DNA of 64,000 nucleotides from contig NZ_JACHVC010000013.1 in NCBI RefSeq assembly GCF_014230145.1, forward strand, positions 806,001 through 870,000, read 5' to 3'. Positions 63,230 to 64,000 of the stretch are shown here, one piece after another; the first letter of the stretch is position 1, and every line of letters starts with the position of its first letter. Below the pieces are notes generated by a model. That model was not told where the DNA came from. It saw nothing but the letters and a program-made list of their open reading frames with translations, and ran no database searches. Made by a program: the position numbers and the translations under genes. The DNA is from Pelagicoccus albus (GTDB taxonomy: Bacteria > Verrucomicrobiota > Verrucomicrobiia > Opitutales > Opitutaceae).

Positions 63230-63231
63230 AA

Positions 63232-63268
63232 CAAAAAAGTCCGCCTCGTGTGGCGGACTATATTTTAA
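63232..63268. terminator. Bidirectional terminator between cardiolipin synthase and citramalate synthase genes
   Basis: AGTCCGCC (63238-63245) pairs with GGCGGACT (63252-63259), with A-rich sequence on the left and ATATTTTA on the right, serving both converging genes. Confidence 0.88.
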
Positions 63269-63280
63269 AAAGTGAAGAGC

Positions 63281-64000
63281 TTACTTCGTATCATCGAGAA
63301 GAATCTTATAATCGATCGCGTCTCGAATGGCCTGCCAGCTCGCTTCGATTATATTGTTCGAAGCTCCAACTGTACCCCAGAGTTCCTCACCATCTGAAGA
63401 CTCGATAAGCACGCGCGTCTTTGCTTCCGCTCCTTCCTTCGAGTCCAAGATACGAACCTTGTAGTCCTTTAGCACCATATCCTTAAGGTTCGGGAAAGCA
63501 TCTCCCAAAGCGACTCTCAGAGCTTTGTCGATCGCGCCCACCGGGCCGGGATCCTCCGCCACCACATAGCGAGGTTCTCCGTCCACCTTGACCTTAATTG
63601 TGGCCTCGGAAATTGGATCTTCTTCTTTGCGACGCTTTTCAACGATAACCCGGTAGCCTTCGAACTCGAAGTGAGATTTGCGCTTGCCGGTGAGCTTATC
63701 CAAAAGCAAACGGAGCGATCCGTCGGCAGACTCAAATTCGTATCCATTAAACTCCAGCTCCTTGAGCTTCTCAATGATAACCTTGGTCTCTGGAGAATCA
63801 CGATCGAGATCGAATCCCAATTCCTGAGCCTTCATGAGCAAACTGCTGCGACCCGCCATGTCCGAAACAAGTACACGCTGCTTGTTTCCAACCTTGGTGG
63901 GGTCCACGTGTTCATAGCTATAGCTCACCTTCTTCGTTGCATCCGCATGAGCTCCCCCCTTGTGAGTGAAGGCGGACAAACCGACAAACGGAGCTTTTCC
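63281..64000 (-). CDS. cimA: Citramalate synthase (2-isopropylmalate synthase family), partial
   Basis: The C-terminal ~240 residues of an enzyme of the LeuA/CimA family; the 5' end lies beyond the right edge. The visible part begins inside the catalytic domain with FVGLSAFTHKGGAHADAT, the HKGG motif typical of citramalate synthase (where LeuA has HQDG), followed by the Asn/Arg-rich linker NKQRVLVSDMAGRSS. The C-terminal regulatory domain follows (YKVRILDSKEGAEAKTRVLIES, TVGASNNIIEASWQAI). CimA condenses pyruvate and acetyl-CoA to citramalate, giving isoleucine by the threonine-independent route, and is inhibited by isoleucine in relatives. Confidence 0.88.
   Translation of the reverse strand, partial: GKAPFVGLSAFTHKGGAHADATKKVSYSYEHVDPTKVGNKQRVLVSDMAGRSSLLMKAQELGFDLDRDSPETKVIIEKLKELEFNGYEFESADGSLRLLLDKLTGKRKSHFEFEGYRVIVEKRRKEEDPISEATIKVKVDGEPRYVVAEDPGPVGAIDKALRVALGDAFPNLKDMVLKDYKVRILDSKEGAEAKTRVLIESSDGEELWGTVGASNNIIEASWQAIRDAIDYKILLDDTK

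Noticed and set aside
1-64000. CRISPR array, tRNA, rRNA, insertion sequence or prophage
   Set aside because: No regularly spaced repeats, cloverleaf-like sequences, rRNA stretches, transposases or phage genes were found while reading both strands; a dedicated tRNA scan was not possible.

Overview
The window reads as one chromosomal segment of a Gram-negative, probably marine member of the Verrucomicrobiota, most likely class Opitutia (Puniceicoccales/Pelagicoccus-like). This is an inference. It rests on TonB-dependent receptors whose mature N-terminus carries a 'FELSPF'-type motif, secreted proteins with verrucomicrobial tails, many polysaccharide-degrading enzymes and few strong Shine-Dalgarno sites. 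I found no rRNA, tRNA, CRISPR array, insertion sequence or prophage.

Left third (1-17.1 kb, all minus strand): a catabolic locus for an unusual plant-wall sugar. In order of transcription it encodes a fucose/arabinose-isomerase-like protein, a two-subunit transketolase, a glycerol-kinase-like FGGY kinase, a secreted GH127-family glycosidase, an NCS1-type permease with a 58-residue membrane partner, a cytoplasmic GH78 rhamnosidase, a RuBisCO-like protein (RLP), a DUF1537 acid-sugar kinase, an Asp/Glu-racemase-like protein, a BASS-family transporter and an FAD-linked (glycolate-oxidase-like) oxidase cut by the left edge. The pairs isomerase/FGGY kinase/split transketolase and DUF1537 kinase/RLP match the two kinds of D-apiose catabolic route described by Carter and co-workers (apulose 4-phosphate transketolase route; 3-oxo-isoapionate 4-phosphate RLP route). 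Both halves side by side, with rhamnosidase and GH127 enzymes, suggest use of apiose-containing pectin (rhamnogalacturonan II or apiogalacturonan). Substrate and products are inferred.

17.1-28 kb: two paralogous AraC-type regulators flank a TonB-dependent receptor. A secreted S9 peptidase follows, flanked by two direct copies of a 227-bp repeat. Each copy appears to encode a ~75-nt structured RNA with its own -10 box and Rho-independent terminator on the minus strand. A small CPXCG zinc-ribbon protein and a second, larger TonB receptor complete the region.

28-33 kb: housekeeping genes, PutA proline catabolism and an AlkB-type dioxygenase.

33-43.7 kb: a pectin-degradation block with a DUF4861-GH105 fusion, an S41 peptidase, a PL1 pectate lyase lipoprotein, a small lipoprotein and two tandem GH28 pectinases. 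It complements the left-hand locus: PL1 and GH28 cut the galacturonan backbone, GH105 removes unsaturated ends, and GH78/GH127 trim side chains.

43.7-64 kb: mostly core and envelope genes. These are paired DUF3857/transglutaminase proteins (one apparently without the catalytic Cys), MATE exporter, exported glutathione peroxidase, zinc metallopeptidase, DUF1080 protein, DoxX and YHS proteins, GNAT acetyltransferase, a PAS/receiver protein with a degenerate kinase core, UDP-sugar pyrophosphorylase, an FtsB-like protein, ExeA/GspB-like proteins, an exopolysaccharide phosphoglycosyltransferase preceded by a structured leader, Ogt, cardiolipin synthase, and a citramalate synthase cut by the right edge.
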